Shown piece after piece: positions 49,543 to 60,237 of a stretch of DNA of 64,000 nucleotides. Position numbers and translations under genes: made by a program. The stretch comes from Streptomyces sp. HM190 (lineage in GTDB: Bacteria > Actinomycetota > Actinomycetes > Streptomycetales > Streptomycetaceae), in assembly GCF_009857135.1 (NCBI RefSeq), contig NZ_CP047318.1:3038001-3102000 (forward strand). The letters run 5' to 3'. The stretch's first letter is position 1; each line of letters begins with the position of its first letter. The notes beneath the pieces are model-generated. The model saw only the letters and a program-made list of their open reading frames with translations. It was not told where the DNA came from and ran no database searches.

Positions 49543-51873
49543 CTAACCAGAGACATCCACCTTGTCGTGGTCGCTCCGCCTGTCGGCGCCGCTCTCCTCG
49601 TCGCGCTCGTCCTCCTCGGGCTTACCGGACGCGGTCGCCGGGGTGGGCGAGGTGCTCGCGGTCGCCGTCTCCGTCGCGGTGGCGGCCGGGGTCCCGGTGG
49701 CGCGCGGGGCCGACTCCCCCTCGCTCAGGCCGAACCGCTCGTGGAACCTGCGCAGCGGGGCCGGGGCCCACCAGGTGGCGCGGCCCGTGAGCCGCATGAA
49801 GGCCGGGACCAGCAGGCTGCGCACGATCATCGCGTCCATGAGCACGGCGAGGGCGAGGCCCAGGCCGAGCATCTTGGTGTTCGTCACCCGTGAGGTGCCT
49901 ATGGCGATCATCACGACGGCCAGGATGACGGCGGCGGCGGTGATCAGGCCGCCGGTGCGCTGGAGACCGTGGCGGACGGCGGCGGTGTGGTCGCCGCTGT
50001 GGTCGTACTCCTCCTTGATGCGGGAGAGCAGGAAGACGCCGTAGTCCATGGAGAGGCCGAAGGCCACGCAGAACATCAGCACCGGCAGGGTCGTCTCGAT
50101 GGAGCCGGAGCTGGTGAAGCCCAGCAGGCCGGAGAGGTGGCCGTCCTGGAAGACCCAGATCATCGCGCCGAACATCGCGGTGAGGCTGAGCGCGTTGAGC
50201 AGGACCGCCTGGAGGGGGACCAGCACGCTGCCGGTGAGCAGGAAGACCAGCAGGAGGGTCACCACGGCGATGAAGGAGAGGGCCAGCGGCAGGCCGCCGC
50301 CTATCGCCTCCTTGGTGTCGACCAGGACCGCGCCCGCACCCGTCACCGACGTCTTGAACGGGGCGTCCGCCGCCCGGTCCCGTATGTCATGGACCAGGTC
50401 CTGCACGGCCTCGTCGACCACGTCGCCCTCGGGCTGCACGGCGAAGTAGGCCGCGTCGCCGTTCACCACGGGGCCGTCCACCCGGAGCACGTCGGGCAGG
50501 GCGGCGATCTCGTCCTTGTACGCGGCGTACTCGGCCTGGCTCGCCCCACCCTCGGCGAGGATCTCCAGACCGCCGCCGGGGGTGCCCGGGAAGTCCTCCC
50601 GGATGTGCTGCTGGACGACACGGGACTCGGCGGACGCGGGGAGCTGACGGTCGTCGGCCGCGCCGAACTTCACGCCGAGGAAGGGCAGGCCGAGGAGGAC
50701 CAGGCCGGCGGTGGTGGCGAGGGCGAAGACGGGGGCGCGGCGCATGACGACGTCGGCCGTGCGGCCCCAGGCGGCGCCCTCCTCCCGCGCGGGAGCCCCC
50801 TCGGCCCTGCGGCGCCTGAACAGCTTGCGCAGGTCGAGGGAGTTGACCCGCTCGCCCAGCAGCACCAGGGCCGCCGGGAGCACGATCAGGGCCGCCGCCG
50901 CGGCGAGCAGGACGACCGCGATTCCGGCGTAGGCGATGGACTTCAGGAAGGACTGGGGGAAGACCGCCATCGCGGCCAGCGAGACGGCGACCGTGAGCGC
51001 CGAGAACAGGACCGTGCGTCCGGCGGTGCGCAGGGTGGTGGCCACCGCGGTCCGGGGATCGGCGCCGGCGGCCAGTTCCTCGCGGAAGCGGCGCACGATG
51101 AACAGCGCGTAGTCGATCGCGAGGCCGAGGCCCATGGCCGTGGTGAGGTTCAGCGCGAAGATCGAGACGTCGGTCAGTTCCGTGAGGCCGCGCAGGATCG
51201 CGTTGGTGCCGAGGATGGCGACGACGCCCACGACGAGCGGCAGCAGGGCGGCGACCGCGCTGCCGAAGGCCATCACCAGCAGGACCAGGGTCACCGGCAG
51301 GGCGATCAGCTCGGCCCGCAGGAGGTCCTCCTGGATGATCGTCTGCATCTCGTGGCGCACGGCGACGACGCCGCCGACCTTCACCTCGACCGGGCCGTGC
51401 TGGCCGCGGAACTCGGGAGTGATGCGGTCCAGCGTCGCGTTCATCGTGGTCTCGTCGCCGGTCAGGCGGGCCGCTATCAGCGCCTGACCGCCGTCCTCGG
51501 CACGGAGGCCGGGGGCGCCGGTCTGCCAGTAGGAGCCGACGCCCGTGACGCCCTTCTCGGCGGCCAGCCGCTCGGTCAGCCGCTTCGCCTCGGCGGCGAC
51601 CTCCGGATCGTCGACCGAGGCGTCGCCCGCGTCGACCATCAGCAGCAGGTTCGGCTGGGAGTTCGGGAACTCGCGCTGCAGCGCCTTGGTCGCATAGGTG
51701 GACTCGGCCTTGGGGTCCTCCCAGCCGCCGCTGGTCAGACGGTCGGCGACATCGCTGCCCGCGACGACCGCGAGGGCGGTGATCAGCAGGGCCACGAGCA
51801 GGGAGAGCCGGGGACGGGCGGTCACCAGTCGGGTCCAGCCCCCTGCCCGGGGTGGCCTGTTGACTTCGGTCAT
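49543..51873 (-). CDS. MMPL family RND transporter
   Basis: 776 residues with the RND plan of 12 membrane helices and two large outer loops. N-terminal RPRLSLLVALLITALAVVAGS, then GGWEDPKAEST. The second helix group has VTLVLLVMAFGSAVAALLPLV and the motif TAMGLGLAIDYALFIVRRFR with the proton-relay Asp-Tyr; the matching C-terminal half has MFCVAFGLSMDYGVFLLSRI. The tail is a Glu/Asp/Ala/Thr-rich cytoplasmic extension. MMPL proteins export lipids, siderophores or drugs. It is divergent from a TetR gene with two operator-like palindromes between, so it is probably an inducible efflux system. Confidence 0.92.
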   Translation of the reverse strand: MTEVNRPPRAGGWTRLVTARPRLSLLVALLITALAVVAGSDVADRLTSGGWEDPKAESTYATKALQREFPNSQPNLLLMVDAGDASVDDPEVAAEAKRLTERLAAEKGVTGVGSYWQTGAPGLRAEDGGQALIAARLTGDETTMNATLDRITPEFRGQHGPVEVKVGGVVAVRHEMQTIIQEDLLRAELIALPVTLVLLVMAFGSAVAALLPLVVGVVAILGTNAILRGLTELTDVSIFALNLTTAMGLGLAIDYALFIVRRFREELAAGADPRTAVATTLRTAGRTVLFSALTVAVSLAAMAVFPQSFLKSIAYAGIAVVLLAAAAALIVLPAALVLLGERVNSLDLRKLFRRRRAEGAPAREEGAAWGRTADVVMRRAPVFALATTAGLVLLGLPFLGVKFGAADDRQLPASAESRVVQQHIREDFPGTPGGGLEILAEGGASQAEYAAYKDEIAALPDVLRVDGPVVNGDAAYFAVQPEGDVVDEAVQDLVHDIRDRAADAPFKTSVTGAGAVLVDTKEAIGGGLPLALSFIAVVTLLLVFLLTGSVLVPLQAVLLNALSLTAMFGAMIWVFQDGHLSGLLGFTSSGSIETTLPVLMFCVAFGLSMDYGVFLLSRIKEEYDHSGDHTAAVRHGLQRTGGLITAAAVILAVVMIAIGTSRVTNTKMLGLGLALAVLMDAMIVRSLLVPAFMRLTGRATWWAPAPLRRFHERFGLSEGESAPRATGTPAATATETATASTSPTPATASGKPEEDERDEESGADRRSDHDKVDVSG

Positions 51874-51947
51874 GGTGCGGTGTCCCCTTCAGTCTGATCC
51901 GTGCCGTGCGCAGCCGGGCGGACGGATACGCCACGCCATAAACTGGC

Positions 51948-51971
51948 AAACACGAGAACTCGCTCGCGTTT
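51948..51971. promoter_or_regulatory. TetR operator candidate 1
   Basis: AAACACGAG-N6-CTCGCGTTT: nine-base arms with one mismatch. It is 75 bases upstream of the MMPL start and 63 upstream of the TetR start, where it could block both promoters. Confidence 0.65.
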
Positions 51972-51976
51972 CATCA

Positions 51977-52000
51977 GAATGCGAGCGGCGACTCGTGTTT
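51977..52000. promoter_or_regulatory. TetR operator candidate 2
   Basis: GAATGCGAG-N6-CTCGTGTTT, the same layout as the neighbouring site with weaker left arm. The outer halves of the two sites (CAAACACGAG at 51947-51956 and CTCGTGTTTG at 51992-52001) are perfectly complementary to each other. Confidence 0.6.
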
Positions 52001-52033
52001 GTCAATCAGGTCCGAGAAGCTGGGGACAACCGC

Positions 52034-52765
52034 ATGCCCACCCACCGGGAGCAGGAGCAGCCGCGCCGCCGCCAGGCCCGCGGCGAGCGCCGCATCACCC
52101 AACTCCTCGAAGCCGCGGCCTCGGTGTTCGCCTCGACCGGGTACGCGGCCGCGAGCACCAACGCGATCGCCCGCGAGGCCGGTGTCTCGCCGGGCACGCT
52201 GTACCAGTTCTTCCCGAACAAGGAAGCGATCGCGATCGAGCTGGGTCAGCGCCTGATGGCCGACATGCGGGCGGCGTACGGCCAGGCGCTCGCGCCGATC
52301 GACCCCGCGACCCCGCTGGAGCAGGCCGTGGCCGCCGCCGTCGACCGGTTCATCGACTTCAACTGCCACAACCCGGTGTTCTTCACCCTCATGCACGGTC
52401 CGGACGTCCCCGGCCGGATGGCGGAGGAGCACGACGCGCTCCACACCACCCTGATCACCCGGGTCGAGGACCTGCTCTCCCCGCTCCTTCCCGACCGGCC
52501 GGCCGCCGCCGTCACGCGCGTCGCGCACGTCTGCATGGCGCTCTACATGGCGGGCCTCGAACTGGTCCTGGCCAGCGAGGGCGACGACCGCGAGGCGTAC
52601 GTCCAGGAGCTGAAGGACGTACTGTTCCGCTACCTCGACCCCCTGGTCGGCGACCGCCTCCGCGAGGCCCAGGCGGCCGCCGCCCCGGACACCGGCACCC
52701 CGGACCCCGCAGCTTCGGGCACCGGCACCGCGGGCCCGACCGCGGCGTCCACGCCGGCCCCCTGA
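52034..52765 (+). CDS. TetR family transcriptional regulator
   Basis: 243 residues. The N-terminal HTH is QARGERRITQLLEAAASVFA, GYAAASTNAIAREAGVSPGT and LYQFFPNKEAIAIELGQRL, a textbook TetR domain. The C-terminal ligand domain is helical (VDRFIDFNCHNPVFFTLMHG, VAHVCMALYMAGLELVLASE), and the last 35 residues are a Pro/Thr/Ala/Gly tail. It is divergent from the MMPL transporter and likely represses both genes through the two palindromes between them. The ATG at 52034 is chosen for position relative to the HTH. Confidence 0.92.
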   Translation: MPTHREQEQPRRRQARGERRITQLLEAAASVFASTGYAAASTNAIAREAGVSPGTLYQFFPNKEAIAIELGQRLMADMRAAYGQALAPIDPATPLEQAVAAAVDRFIDFNCHNPVFFTLMHGPDVPGRMAEEHDALHTTLITRVEDLLSPLLPDRPAAAVTRVAHVCMALYMAGLELVLASEGDDREAYVQELKDVLFRYLDPLVGDRLREAQAAAAPDTGTPDPAASGTGTAGPTAASTPAP

Positions 52766-52805
52766 GTCCGCCCGCCCCGCCCCGAGCGATCTCTGTCTTT
52801 GATTC

Positions 52806-52822
52806 ATACCCCCCAGGGGTAT
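52806..52822. promoter_or_regulatory. CsoR operator (copper-responsive)
   Basis: ATACCCCCC-AGGGGTAT, the characteristic CsoR box. CsoR releases this site when it binds Cu(I). It lies 59 bases upstream of copZ. Confidence 0.88.
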
Positions 52823-52880
52823 AGAGTAGGAGGCCTGAAGGGTTACACGTACCCCACACACCCCGATGAGGAGCAACGAC

Positions 52881-53120
52881 ATGACCGCCCAGACCGACAC
52901 TCCCGGTTCCGTCACCACCGTCTACAAGGTGAGCGGCATGAGCTGCGGCCACTGCGAAGGCGCCGTCTCCGGCGAGATCTCCGAGATCGCCGGCGTCTCC
53001 TCGGTGAAGGCCGTCGCCTCCAGCGGCGAGGTGACCGTGGTCTCGGCCGCCCCGCTCGACGAGGAGGCCGTGCGCGCCGCCGTCGACGAGGCCGGCTTCG
53101 AGCTGGTCGGCACCGTCTGA
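52881..53120 (+). CDS. copZ: Copper chaperone CopZ
   Basis: 79-residue heavy-metal-associated domain protein. The Cu(I)-binding motif is [18 protein letters not shown] (MxCxxC), with [16 protein letters not shown] and the terminal FELVGTV completing the ferredoxin-like fold. It passes Cu(I) to the CopA ATPase encoded 76 bases downstream. The ATG at 52881 has GAGGAG upstream. Expression is very likely copper-induced through the CsoR box. The csoR gene is not in the window. Confidence 0.95.
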   Translation: MTAQTDTPGSVTTVYKVSGMSCGHCEGAVSGEISEIAGVSSVKAVASSGEVTVVSAAPLDEEAVRAAVDEAGFELVGTV

Positions 53121-53196
53121 GAACCGCCCGCCCAGGCGGGGCCCCGCCCCGCCCCGGGCCGCACCCGCGCACGTTCCCCGGAGCACGGACACGGAC

Positions 53197-55461
<2,265 letters not shown>

Positions 55462-55511
55462 CGACCGGGCAAAAGTCCCCCTAGAGTCCGGAAGCAGCCT
55501 CACATAAGCTC

Positions 55512-55541
55512 TTCACAAGGCTCGCGCATCTTCCTTACGCT
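55512..55541 (+). promoter_or_regulatory. Vegetative-type promoter of an unexplained short transcript
   Basis: TTCACA (55512-55517), 18 bases, TACGCT (55536-55541). Both boxes are close to the HrdB consensus. It is 50 bases after copA and points away from it. Confidence 0.5.
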
Positions 55542-55563
55542 GGGACCGCGGTCACCGTTTCGG

Positions 55564-55599
55564 GTCTCTTGCGCATCTTCAGGACATAAGGCAAGAGAC
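55564..55599 (+). promoter_or_regulatory. Leader hairpin
   Basis: Perfect 9-bp stem GTCTCTTGC/GCAAGAGAC with an 18-base loop, in the predicted 5' leader, ending 15 bases before a GTG-initiated short frame. Confidence 0.6.
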
Positions 55600-55614
55600 G
55601 CAGATCACAGTGAT

Positions 55615-55755
55615 GTGAACGTAACCAACGAAGGGGTTCGTGAGTCTAAGTTGGCGATGTCAGAAGCGTCTTGGGGGGCGCGACTGGCATCTGGGGATGT
55701 CTTGGGGGACGTTCCCGGAATTGCGTTGCCGGGGCACGTACCCGGGGAGCTTTGA
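55615..55755 (+). CDS. Possible 46-residue small protein, unrecognised
   Basis: A GTG-started frame beginning VNVTNEGVRESKLAMSEASW and ending PGIALPGHVPGEL. It lies between a promoter match and leader hairpin upstream and a T-tailed terminator downstream, so something is transcribed here. Third-position G+C is only about 65 percent, lower than in neighbouring genes, and no clear ribosome site precedes the GTG. It may be a leader peptide, a remnant of a longer gene, or not translated at all, in which case the transcript would be a non-coding RNA of about 415 bases. No family recognised. Confidence 0.3.
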   Translation: MNVTNEGVRESKLAMSEASWGARLASGDVLGDVPGIALPGHVPGEL

Positions 55756-56166
55756 GCGGCCCTCCCGTACGTACGCGTCCCGGCAGACCGCACCTCACCG
55801 CACGACAACTTCATATACGCAGGACGGCACCGTCCTGCTCAGCGATTCAGGCGCTGGTCCACCAGACGCCCGGCCGGATCCCGTGGGGGGAATCCGCACC
55901 GGGACATGGGAAGGCGCCCTGCTCGCCGGCCCGTGGGGGGACCAGCGGCGCAGGGCGCCTTCTTTCTGCGCCCGGAAGGCGCTTTCCCGTCCGTCGCGCG
56001 GCTCCGCCGCGCGGATCGGTCACGCAGGTGCGTCCCACCGTTCCCATCGTTTCCTGCCCGCACGGCGTTCTGTGCCCGTGCGCGCCCGGAAAGCCGAATG
56101 GGGCGCGGGGAACCGGGTGAACGGCTCCCACACACCCCACGACGGAGAACGGCCTCCGGAGAAGCC
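55756..56166. other. Region between short transcript and citA, hairpins only
   Basis: About 410 bases with no supported gene. It holds the T-tailed terminator at 55910-55966 and a small hairpin CGCGCGGC/GCCGCGCG at 55995-56013 that may stop citA transcription from the other side. Confidence 0.45.
55910..55966 (+). terminator. Terminator of the short transcript
   Basis: Perfect 13-bp stem GAAGGCGCCCTGC/GCAGGGCGCCTTC (55910-55922 with 55950-55962) followed by TTTCT. The T side is on the plus strand, so it terminates rightward transcription. Confidence 0.75.
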
Positions 56167-57456
56167 CTAGCGGGCCTCGACCGGGACGAAATCGCGCTCG
56201 ACGACGCCCGTGTAGATCTGGCGCGGACGACCGATCCGGGAGCCCGGCTCCTTGATCATCTCGTGCCACTGGGCGATCCAGCCCGGCAGCCGGCCGAGGG
56301 CGAACAGGACCGTGAACATCTCGGTCGGGAAGCCCATCGCGCGGTAGATCAGACCCGTGTAGAAGTCCACGTTCGGGTAGAGGCTGCGCGAGACGAAGTA
56401 GTCGTCGGAGAGCGCGTGCTCCTCCAGCTTCAGCGCGATGTCCAGCAGCTCGTCGGACTTGCCGAGCGCGGAGAGGACGTCGTGCGCGGCAGCCTTGATG
56501 ATCTTGGCGCGGGGGTCGAAGTTCTTGTAGACCCGGTGGCCGAAGCCCATCAGACGGACGCCGTCCTCCTTGTTCTTCACCTTGCGGATGAAGGAGTCGA
56601 CGTCGCCGCCGGCGTCGCGGATGCCCTCCAGCATCTCCAGCACGGACTGGTTGGCGCCGCCGTGCAGCGGGCCCCAGAGCGCGGAGATGCCGGCGGAGAT
56701 CGAGGCGAACATGTTCGCCTGCGAGGAGCCGACGAGGCGGACCGTGGAGGTCGAACAGTTCTGCTCGTGGTCCGCGTGGAGGATGAGCAACTTGTCGAGG
56801 GCCGAGACCACGACCGGGTCGAGCTCGTACTCCTGGGCGGGGACCGAGAAGGTCATGCGCAGGAAGTTCTCGACGTAGCCCAGGTCGTTGCGCGGGTAGA
56901 CGAACGGGTGACCGATCGACTTCTTGTACGCGTAGGCCGCGATCGTCGGGAGCTTGGCGAGCAGACGGATCGTGGAGAGGTTGCGCTGCCGCTCGTCGAA
57001 CGGGTTGTGGCTGTCCTGGTAGAACGTCGACAGGGCGCTGACCACGGAGGACAGCATCGCCATCGGGTGGGCGTCCCGGGGGAAGCCCCGGTAGAAGTTC
57101 TTGACGTCCTCGTGCAGCAGCGTGTGCTGGGTGATCTCGTTCTTGAAGGTGGAGAGCTCGTCGACCGTCGGCAGCTCGCCGTTGATCAGCAGGTAGGCGA
57201 CCTCCAGGAAGGTGGAGCGCTCGGCCAGCTGCTCGATCGGGTAGCCGCGGTAGCGGAGGATGCCCGCCTCGCCGTCCAGATACGTGATGGCGGATTTATA
57301 GGCGGCGGTGTTCCCGTAACCGCTGTCCAGGGTGACCAGACCGGTATGGGCCCGGAGCTTCCCGATGTCGAAGCCCTTGTCGCCGACGGTGCTGTCGATC
57401 ACCGGGTAGGTGTACTCGCCGTCGCCGTACCGCAGTACTACAGAGTTGTCGCTCAC
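56167..57456 (-). CDS. citA: Citrate synthase
   Basis: 429 residues, type II hexameric-like citrate synthase condensing acetyl-CoA and oxaloacetate. N-terminal VLRYGDGEYTYPVIDSTVGD and LDSGYGNTAAYKSAITYLDG; active-site blocks LHADHEQNCSTSTVRLVGSS, SALWGPLHGGANQSVLEMLE and RLMGFGHRVYKNFDPRAK contain the two catalytic His and the Asp downstream. The GTG at 57456 with GAGGGAA upstream matches the expected start; a GTG at 57468 is less likely. It is monocistronic with a long upstream region containing a perfect 16-bp palindrome. Confidence 0.97.
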   Translation of the reverse strand: MSDNSVVLRYGDGEYTYPVIDSTVGDKGFDIGKLRAHTGLVTLDSGYGNTAAYKSAITYLDGEAGILRYRGYPIEQLAERSTFLEVAYLLINGELPTVDELSTFKNEITQHTLLHEDVKNFYRGFPRDAHPMAMLSSVVSALSTFYQDSHNPFDERQRNLSTIRLLAKLPTIAAYAYKKSIGHPFVYPRNDLGYVENFLRMTFSVPAQEYELDPVVVSALDKLLILHADHEQNCSTSTVRLVGSSQANMFASISAGISALWGPLHGGANQSVLEMLEGIRDAGGDVDSFIRKVKNKEDGVRLMGFGHRVYKNFDPRAKIIKAAAHDVLSALGKSDELLDIALKLEEHALSDDYFVSRSLYPNVDFYTGLIYRAMGFPTEMFTVLFALGRLPGWIAQWHEMIKEPGSRIGRPRQIYTGVVERDFVPVEAR

Positions 57457-57643
57457 GTCTTCCCTCACCGACGTAGTGCCTCATCTTCGAGGTGCCCTGA
57501 CTGTCTCTACCATCCCCCAATTGGCTCAGGAGAGTGCACTCGGGGTCGACCATCGGGCCTATCGGCGGCACTGAGTGCCGCCAACTTGCTCATCCTGCCC
57601 GCTCCGTCCGGCATCTGGAAGGGCTGTGTGACCTTTGCGACTC

Positions 57644-57659
57644 ATTTGATCGATCAAAT
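57644..57659. promoter_or_regulatory. Perfect 16-bp palindrome upstream of citA
   Basis: ATTTGATC-GATCAAAT, self-complementary and strikingly A+T rich for this genome. It lies about 190 bases upstream of citA and 70 bases after the helicase stop, in a position suited to a regulator of citA. Confidence 0.6.
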
Positions 57660-57727
57660 TTCACTCACGTGTCGCCGGGGAGTCGCGAGAGGGGCCCTCG
57701 ACCGGTCCCCTCCTTAGATCCTGGGGG

Positions 57728-59995
57728 CTACAGGGCCCGGGGCGCGAGCCGGAAGTCGAGGGCCGTATACCGCCGGCCCGCGGACACCGTGCGCACCGCC
57801 TGACCGAGGGCCTTGCGGGAGCCGACGAGGACGACCAGTTTCTTCGCCCGGGTCACCGCCGTGTAGAGCAGATTGCGCTGGAGCATCATCCAGGCGCCGG
57901 TGGTGACCGGGACGACCACCGCCGGGTACTCGCTGCCCTGGGAGCGGTGGATGGTCACCGCGTAGGCGTGCGCCAGTTCGTCCAGCTCGTCGAACTCGTA
58001 CGGCACCTCCTCGTCCTCGTCGGTGAGGACCGTCAGGCGCTGGTCGACCGGGTCGAGCGCGGTGACCACGCCGACGGTGCCGTTGAACACGCCGTTGGCG
58101 CCCTTGTCGTAGTTGTTGCGGATCTGGGTGACCTTGTCGCCGACGCGGAAGACCCGGCCGCCGAACCGCTTCTCGGGCAGGTCGGGGCGGGCCGGTGTGA
58201 CGGCCTGCTGCAACAGGCCGTTGAGGGTGCCGGCGCCGGCCGGACCCCGGTGCATCGGCGCGAGCACCTGGACGTCCCGCCGGGGGTCCAGACCGAACTT
58301 GGCCGGAATCCGACGGGCCGCCACGTCCACGGTGAGCCGTCCGGCGGCCTCCGTGTCCTCCTCGACGAAGAGGAAGAAGTCCTTCATGCCGTCGGTGACC
58401 GGGTGGTGCCCGGAGTTGATGCGGTGCGCGTTGGTCACCACACCGGACTGCTGGGCCTGCCGGAACACCTTGGTGAGACGGACGGCGGGCACCGGGCTGC
58501 CGTCGGCCAGCAGGTCCCGCAGAACCTCGCCGGCGCCGACACTGGGCAGCTGGTCGACGTCCCCGACGAACAGCAGATGGGCGCCCGGGGGCACGGCCTT
58601 GACGAGCTTGTTGGCGAGGAGCAGGTCCAGCATGGACGCCTCGTCGACCACGACCAGGTCGGCGTCGAGGGGACGGTCCTTGTCGTACGCCGCGTCGCCG
58701 CCGGGCTTCAGCTCCAGCAGCCGGTGGACCGTGGACGCCTCGGCACCCGTCAGCTCGGCGAGGCGCTTGGCGGCGCGGCCGGTGGGCGCGGCGAGGACGA
58801 CCTTGGCCTTCTTGGCGCGGGCCAGCTCCACGATCGAGCGGACCGTGAAGGACTTGCCGCAGCCGGGGCCGCCGGTCAGCACGGCCACCTTCTCGGTGAG
58901 CGCGAGCCGTACGGCGGCCTCCTGCTCCGGGGCCAGCTCCGCGCCCGTACGGCCCTTGAGCCAGGACAGCGCCTTGTCCCAGGCCACGTCGCGGAAGCCG
59001 GGCATGCGGTCCTCGTCCGTGCGCAGCAGCCGCGACAGCTGGGCGGACAGGGAGAGTTCGGCGCGGTGGAAGGGCACCAGGTAGATGGCGGTGAGCGGGT
59101 CCGCGCCGGGGTCGGGGCCGGGCACCTTCTCCCGTACGACGCCGGGCTCGCCCGACTCCTCGTCGGGAGCGGCGAGTTCGGCGAGGCACTCGATGACCAG
59201 GCCCGTGTCGACCTGGAGCAGCTTGACCGCGTCCGCGATCAGCCGCTCCTCGGGGAGGAAGCAGTGGCCCTGGTCGGTGGACTGCGACAGGGCGTACTGG
59301 AGGCCCGCCTTGACGCGCTCGGGGCTGTCGTGCGGTATGCCGACGGACTGGGCGATCTTGTCGGCGGTGAGGAAACCGATGCCCCAGACGTCGGCGGCGA
59401 GGCGGTAGGGCTGGTTCTTCACGACTCCGATCGAGGCGTCGCCGTACTTCTTGTAGATCCGCACGGCGATGGACGTGGACACCTCGACGGTCTGGAGGAA
59501 CAGCATGACCTCCTTGATCGCCTTCTGCTCCTCCCAGGCGTCGGCGATCTTCTTCGTGCGCTTGGGCCCGAGACCGGGGACCTCGATGAGGCGCTTGGGC
59601 TCCTCCTCGATGATCTGGAGCGTGTCCAGGCCGAAGTGCTGGGTGATGCGGTCGGCGAAGACGGGTCCGATGCCCTTGACCAGGCCGGACCCGAGGTATC
59701 TGCGGATGCCCTGGACAGTGGCCGGCAGCACGGTGGTGTAGTTCTCCACGGTGAACTGCTTGCCGTACTGCGGGTGGGAGCCCCAGCGGCCCTCCATCCG
59801 CAGCGACTCGCCGACCTGGGCGCCGAGGAGCGCGCCGACGACGGTGAGCAGGTCACCGGCGCCGCGGCCGGTGTCCACGCGGGCGACCGTGTAGCCGTTC
59901 TCCTCGTTGGCGTACGTGATGCGCTCCAGCACGCCTTCGAGCACGGCGAGCCGACGCTCCCCGGTCCCCTGCTGGGCGGCCGTCTGATTGGACAT
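57728..59995 (-). CDS. recD2: RecD2-type ATP-dependent DNA helicase
   Basis: 755-residue superfamily 1B 5'-3' helicase. The N-terminal OB-like part is EGVLERITYANEENGYTVAR; helix-hairpin-helix region VPGLGPKRTKKIADAWEEQK; Walker A VLTGGPGCGKSFTVRSIVEL; Walker B DLVVVDEASMLDLLL; motif III LLFVGDVDQLPSVGAG; motifs V-VI AYAVTIHRSQGSEYPAVVVP and NLLYTAVTRAKKLVVLVGS. It is the RecBCD-independent RecD2 form, probably acting in repair or in restarting stalled forks. The DUF397 frame upstream runs into its 5' end out of frame. Confidence 0.93.
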   Translation of the reverse strand: MSNQTAAQQGTGERRLAVLEGVLERITYANEENGYTVARVDTGRGAGDLLTVVGALLGAQVGESLRMEGRWGSHPQYGKQFTVENYTTVLPATVQGIRRYLGSGLVKGIGPVFADRITQHFGLDTLQIIEEEPKRLIEVPGLGPKRTKKIADAWEEQKAIKEVMLFLQTVEVSTSIAVRIYKKYGDASIGVVKNQPYRLAADVWGIGFLTADKIAQSVGIPHDSPERVKAGLQYALSQSTDQGHCFLPEERLIADAVKLLQVDTGLVIECLAELAAPDEESGEPGVVREKVPGPDPGADPLTAIYLVPFHRAELSLSAQLSRLLRTDEDRMPGFRDVAWDKALSWLKGRTGAELAPEQEAAVRLALTEKVAVLTGGPGCGKSFTVRSIVELARAKKAKVVLAAPTGRAAKRLAELTGAEASTVHRLLELKPGGDAAYDKDRPLDADLVVVDEASMLDLLLANKLVKAVPPGAHLLFVGDVDQLPSVGAGEVLRDLLADGSPVPAVRLTKVFRQAQQSGVVTNAHRINSGHHPVTDGMKDFFLFVEEDTEAAGRLTVDVAARRIPAKFGLDPRRDVQVLAPMHRGPAGAGTLNGLLQQAVTPARPDLPEKRFGGRVFRVGDKVTQIRNNYDKGANGVFNGTVGVVTALDPVDQRLTVLTDEDEEVPYEFDELDELAHAYAVTIHRSQGSEYPAVVVPVTTGAWMMLQRNLLYTAVTRAKKLVVLVGSRKALGQAVRTVSAGRRYTALDFRLAPRAL

Positions 59996-60230
59996 GATCC
60001 GACGGTACAGCGAGGGTCCGACAGGAGCGGGGGCGGCGGCCAGGGTCAGCGGCGGGGGGCGCCTTCAGGGCTTCGAGGAAGGGGGCGAAGGCGGCGACGG
60101 GGAAGGTGAGGGGACGGGTGTTGGGGGTCTTGGAGTCGCGGACGGATATGTGGGTGGGGGTGGTGGCCATCTCCACGCTGTTGTTGCCGTCGCCTTCGCC
60201 GGAGTGGGACGACTTGCGCCAGTCGCTCAT
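59853..60230 (-). CDS. DUF397 protein with disrupted or extended 3' end
   Basis: It begins SDWRKSSHSGEGDGNNSVEM and continues TPTHISVRDSKTPNTRPLTF and FAPFLEALK, the complete DUF397 motif of about 60 residues. Normal family members stop just after this point. Here the frame continues another 63 residues, overlapping recD2 out of frame with poor codon sense. One extra base in the six-G run at 60054-60059 would give APPRR and a stop at 60046. DUF397 proteins are small partners of XRE/DUF5753 regulators in developmental and antibiotic control; the partner just upstream is itself damaged. Confidence 0.7.
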   Translation of the reverse strand: MSDWRKSSHSGEGDGNNSVEMATTPTHISVRDSKTPNTRPLTFPVAAFAPFLEALKAPPAADPGRRPRSCRTLAVPSDHVQSDGRPAGDRGASARRARRRAGAHHVRQRGERLHGRPRGHRPRRR

Positions 60231-60237
60231 CGGGTCC

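Noticed and set aside
55605..55814. 69-residue minus-strand frame at 55.6 kb
   Set aside because: Lies antisense within the predicted short transcript, has no ribosome site and poor composition.
56167..57717. Plus-strand open frame opposite citA
   Set aside because: Asp/Glu/Val/Gly-rich antisense shadow of citrate synthase.
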